Positions 32,186 to 34,554 of a stretch of DNA of 34,554 nucleotides are shown here, one piece after another. The translations under genes were made by a program, and so were the position numbers. Location: positions 1-34,554 of the forward strand of contig JACPTI010000028.1 of assembly GCA_016192845.1 (NCBI GenBank), read 5' to 3'. The notes below the pieces were generated by a model. That model did not search any database and was not told the origin of the DNA. It saw nothing but the letters and a program-made list of their open reading frames with translations. This stretch comes from Acidobacteriota bacterium. GTDB taxonomy: Bacteria; Acidobacteriota; Vicinamibacteria; Vicinamibacterales; UBA2999. Every line of letters begins with the position of its first letter. Within the stretch, counting starts at the first letter, position 1.

Positions 32186-33793
32186 CTACTTGGCCCGCGT
32201 GGAAATCCCCTGCGCGAGCGTGCGCACCTTGTACACGGCGCCCGCGCCGACGATGTAGAGCGTCTTCCGGTCGGGGCCTGCGAAGGCCACGTTCTGCGGC
32301 TTGCGAAGGGTGAAGCGCTCGCCGCCCCAGACGACCGGGAGCACGCCAAGGTGCTCGCCGCGCGGGCTGAAGATCTCCACGCCGAGATTGGTGGCGACGT
32401 ACAGCCGGCCGTCATTGTCGACGGCCAGGCCGTCGGCGCCGTTGTCCTCCGCGATCAGCGGATCCTTGTGGCCGGGAACGCGCACGCTCTTGTAGCGGGC
32501 AAAGTTGCGGCGGTTGCGCAGCGTGCCGTCGCCCGCCACGTCGAACGCCAACAGGTACTCGCCGTCCTTGTCGTTGGCGTACAACACGCGCTCGTCCGGG
32601 CTGAGGATCACGCCGTTCGGGTTGGGAATGTCGTCGACGACTTTGGTGACGCGCCCGCCGGGCCCTTTGGCCCCGTTCGGGGCAGGCGGCAGGTAGTACA
32701 CGCCGTCGAGGTCGGTGAGGTAGATGCCGCCCTGTCTCGACACGACGAGATCGTTGAGGCGGTTGAACGGCCTGCCGTCGTAGCTGTCCGCCAGCGTCGC
32801 TTCGCTGCCTGGCGGATGCAGAATCCCGACCTTCTCGTTGCCCGGCGCCCGCTGGACCGAGATCAGACGTCCCCTGGGATCGAAACCGAGGCCGTTCGAC
32901 CCGTTCGAGCGCTCGACGAACGTCGAGACGCGTCCCGCCGCGTCGATGCGGATGATCCGGTCCGCCTCCGTGAAGAGCAGACTGCCGTCCGGCATGCCCA
33001 CTGGACCTTCGGTGCGCCGGAAGCTGCCATTGACCAGATCCACGGTGGTGCCGGGCGCGATAACGCCGGGGATCGCGGGGACCGCGACACCGCGAGGCGG
33101 GGGAGGCGTCTGACGCTCCTGTGCGGCCCCTGCTCCCCCGAGCCACAGAGACACAGAGGCACAGAGCAATACCTTCAAGAAAGGCCTCGGCGTCTCTGTG
33201 ACTGGCACCCCAGCGCGCAGGCCTGCGCGCTGGGGGCCCCGCCGGATGTGGCCCGTGGTACTCATCGGCCGCGCTGCGAGCGGATCGGGATACTCCGGGT
33301 GCGGCCGCTTGTCGGTGCTGACCTTGCGCCACTGATTGCCGGCTTCTACCAGCTGGACGAACACGCCCGGAAACGTGATCAGCTCGAAGGGGTGCGGGTT
33401 CATGGTGAACATCCCCGGGACACCCCGCGGCAGACAGTTCACGGTCGGGTCGAGCGCCTGCAGCTGGGCTCGCGTCAGGCTTTTGATCTTCGCCGCCGCC
33501 TCCGGCCGGAACGGCACCGGATCCTCCGGCACCCGTTCCGGGCGCGTCCGGCTCCAGGCGCTCGGGCGGCCGATGACGCCCGAGAACCAGATGCCCGACA
33601 GATCGGGTTTGCCGTCGGCCATCCGCGGCGCGGGTCCGCCCGGCGGGAGCGGACCCGGATCGGTCACGCCGATGGCGTCAACCAGCGGTTTCTGGGCCGG
33701 CTTGGGCGGCGCCGCAGGATTCTGCGCCGCCGCGACGGCCGACGCGAGGGCGACCGCGGCAACAAGGACCATCAGCTCGACTCGTGATCTCAT
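32186..33793 (-). CDS. SMP-30/gluconolactonase-like protein fused behind a truncated exported protein
   Basis: One open frame of 535 residues from an ATG at 33793 (GAGG upstream, signal peptide MRSRVELMVLVAAVALASAVAAA). The first 180 residues match a secreted protein type I recall from Acidobacteriota but cannot name (KPDLSGIW, NCLPRGVPGMF); it ends abruptly near MSTTGHI. A family C repeat and a CACAGAG repeat follow, then an SMP-30-type six-bladed propeller (about 220-535: GPVGMPDGSLLFTEADR, GLGFDPRGRL, NGVILSPDERVLYANDK, GADGLAVDNDGRLYVAT). The second part has its own plausible start, a TTG at 33178 with GAGG upstream and a signal peptide (330 residues). Two separate proteins by origin; the fused reading may be accidental. 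Confidence 0.8.
   Translation of the reverse strand: MRSRVELMVLVAAVALASAVAAAQNPAAPPKPAQKPLVDAIGVTDPGPLPPGGPAPRMADGKPDLSGIWFSGVIGRPSAWSRTRPERVPEDPVPFRPEAAAKIKSLTRAQLQALDPTVNCLPRGVPGMFTMNPHPFELITFPGVFVQLVEAGNQWRKVSTDKRPHPEYPDPLAARPMSTTGHIRRGPQRAGLRAGVPVTETPRPFLKVLLCASVSLWLGGAGAAQERQTPPPPRGVAVPAIPGVIAPGTTVDLVNGSFRRTEGPVGMPDGSLLFTEADRIIRIDAAGRVSTFVERSNGSNGLGFDPRGRLISVQRAPGNEKVGILHPPGSEATLADSYDGRPFNRLNDLVVSRQGGIYLTDLDGVYYLPPAPNGAKGPGGRVTKVVDDIPNPNGVILSPDERVLYANDKDGEYLLAFDVAGDGTLRNRRNFARYKSVRVPGHKDPLIAEDNGADGLAVDNDGRLYVATNLGVEIFSPRGEHLGVLPVVWGGERFTLRKPQNVAFAGPDRKTLYIVGAGAVYKVRTLAQGISTRAK
33144..33200. repeat. CACAGAG inverted repeat flanking the SMP-30 internal start
   Basis: CACAGAGACACAGAGGCACAG at the left and GTCTCTGTG at the right, inverted, flanking the TTG at 33178. 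Same unit as the pair at 1823-1931. Confidence 0.6.
33205..33243. repeat. Family C palindrome at the fusion junction
   Basis: GGCACCCCAGCGCGCAGG continuing to CCTGCGCGCTGGGGGCCCCGCC. It lies between the truncated secreted protein and the SMP-30 part, in frame, and shares the GCACCCCAnCGCGC ... GCGCGnTGGGGGCCCCGC pattern with the copies at 27016 and 33811. Confidence 0.88.
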
Positions 33794-33810
33794 CGGAACC
33801 TCGCCAGGAG

Positions 33811-33886
33811 CACCCCAACGCGCAAAGTCCGCGCGACGGTACCCCATCGCGCGGGGCGCGATGGGGACCCCGCGTTGGGGGCCCCG
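33811..33886. repeat. Family C palindrome with a second hairpin inside
   Basis: Outer pair CACCCCAACGCG / CGCGTTGGGGGCC encloses an inner hairpin CCCCATCGCGC / GCGCGATGGGG. It ends one base before the stop codon of the DUF6152-like gene and may serve as its 3' hairpin. Confidence 0.85.
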
Positions 33887-34273
33887 CTAGTTGTTCGAGC
33901 CGAAGATCTTCTCGACGTCCTGCCCGACGCGGTGGAGCGGTCCGTCCTCGACGCGGATCCAGGATGCGGCATACCGGTGGTCGGTGCCGTTGAGCGACGC
34001 ACAGCCCCGGACCGTGACGGCCTTCCCCATGTTCGTCATGAAATACGCGCGCGGGGTGCCGCCGCGGATCATGTTCGCGAGCGACGAGGTCTGAAACGTC
34101 AGCTTCGCCGGTTCGCCCTTCGCGTTCTTCGAATCGATGAAGAAGTACGCGTGCGGGTTCTGCCAGTCCACTCCGGCCAGCGTCCCGGTGAATTCCCCGC
34201 AGTTCTTCTCGTCGAACTCGCTCGCAAACGAATGGTGCGCTGCCGCCGGCCCGGAGGCCGCCAGCAGCGCCAC
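33887..34273 (-). CDS. DUF6152-like exported protein with disturbed 5' end
   Basis: 128 residues from a GTG at 34273. HHSFASEFDEKN, the GEFTGTLAGVDWQNPHAYFFID stretch and RGCASLNG fit the small secreted DUF6152 type common in Acidobacteriota. The hydrophobic signal region continues upstream of the GTG (SLWLVLV), but no ATG, GTG or TTG follows in that frame; instead the frame runs into a 12-base inverted repeat. The natural start seems to have been replaced by repeat DNA, so the start and export are uncertain. Confidence 0.7.
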   Translation of the reverse strand: MALLAASGPAAAHHSFASEFDEKNCGEFTGTLAGVDWQNPHAYFFIDSKNAKGEPAKLTFQTSSLANMIRGGTPRAYFMTNMGKAVTVRGCASLNGTDHRYAASWIRVEDGPLHRVGQDVEKIFGSNN

Positions 34274-34278
34274 CAGAA

Positions 34279-34335
34279 CCAGCCAAAGGCTCGCGCTTGA
34301 TATCCCGATGCTTGCGGAGCCTCGCCTTTGGCTGG
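34279..34335. repeat. 12-base inverted repeat at the DUF6152-like 5' end
   Basis: CCAGCCAAAGGC (34279-34290) is matched by GCCTTTGGCTGG (34324-34335). One arm encodes part of the signal-peptide core of the gene. Confidence 0.75.
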
Positions 34336-34381
34336 TTGGCAGTATCTGCTTGGCGCGCTCCGCGCGCGCCGCGTTGAACGA

Positions 34382-34554
34382 CTACCGCCTGAAAGGCGGT
34401 AGACTCCGCGCGCGACTGAAAGTCGCAAACCGCGCCGCCTGCGAGCGGCAGTTTGTTCATAGTAGCAATCGTGGTCCCCACTATGCCCACGTGCTCGCCG
34501 GCCCGAAGCCGCCGATCAGATCGGACCAGCTAAAAGCTAACCGGCTGAAAGCCG
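34382..34554. repeat. Cluster of CTGAAAG-loop hairpins at the window end
   Basis: Short perfect hairpins that share the loop TGAAA: CTACCGCCTGAAAGGCGGTAG (34382-34402), GCGACTGAAAGTCGC (34412-34426) and CGGCTGAAAGCCG (34542-34554), plus AGCTAAAAGCT (34528-34538). No gene was found from 34336 to the end of the window. Confidence 0.8.

Overview
The window is GC-rich bacterial DNA, almost fully coding, with genes on both strands, several four-base start/stop overlaps, TTG and GTG starts, and -10 boxes sitting only a few bases before start codons. The family mix points to Acidobacteriota, probably the Vicinamibacteria: a DUF6152-type secreted protein, a fused 2-oxoacid dehydrogenase E1, a membrane-anchored kinase-like protein, DmpA and M28 peptidases, and an archaeal-type class I aldolase. 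This placement is inferred from gene content; no rRNA or tRNA gene was seen.

Layout. 1-3.3 kb: a radical SAM/SPASM protein (cut by the window start) and an NtrC-type sigma-54 response regulator. 3.4-6.9 kb: lipoamide dehydrogenase (E3), a dihydrolipoamide acyltransferase (E2) and LipB. 6.9-12 kb, minus strand: M28 peptidase and two CorC/HlyC-type CBS membrane proteins in a translationally coupled operon, preceded by a malate/lactate-dehydrogenase-fold protein without its catalytic residues. 12.2-14.8 kb: SDR oxidoreductase coupled to a pseudokinase, then an atypical receiver protein divergent from a metallo-beta-lactamase-fold hydrolase. 14.8-16.4 kb: a decayed stretch with a PilZ-like fragment and a headless sigma-54 activator. 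16.4-24.7 kb, minus strand: alpha/beta hydrolase, DmpA-type peptidase, sodium:solute symporter, tartrate/D-malate dehydrogenase, fused E1 and an FHA protein. 24.7-30.9 kb: YgfZ, NUDIX, receiver remnant, MutY, a PduO-ThiI fusion, class I aldolase, a second NUDIX and peptide deformylase. 31-34.3 kb, minus strand: O-methyltransferase, truncated PQQ-propeller protein, an SMP-30 protein fused to a truncated secreted protein, and a DUF6152-like protein.

How the genes fit together. E1 (16.7-19.2 kb), E2 and E3 (3.4-6.1 kb) together make a complete 2-oxoacid dehydrogenase complex, and LipB next to E2 supplies the octanoyl/lipoyl group. MutY and a MutT-like NUDIX protein lie close together and may both serve the oxidised-guanine pathway.

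The most unusual signal is a set of short palindromic repeats that invade coding sequence. Family A has the core GTCCGGCTnnAGCCGGAC flanked by ACGTACG. Family B is a triple palindrome. Both occur inside open reading frames without breaking them: A in the radical SAM gene, A and B in the alpha/beta hydrolase, B in the M28 peptidase. Another A copy supplies the stop codon of the ThiI fusion. Family C lies at the junction of the SMP-30 fusion and in two intergenic regions. Three intergenic regions carry tandem seven-base repeats of unrelated sequence. Around these lie several fused or truncated genes, so either the genome is being actively rearranged at repeats or, if this is a metagenome assembly, some junctions are assembly errors.
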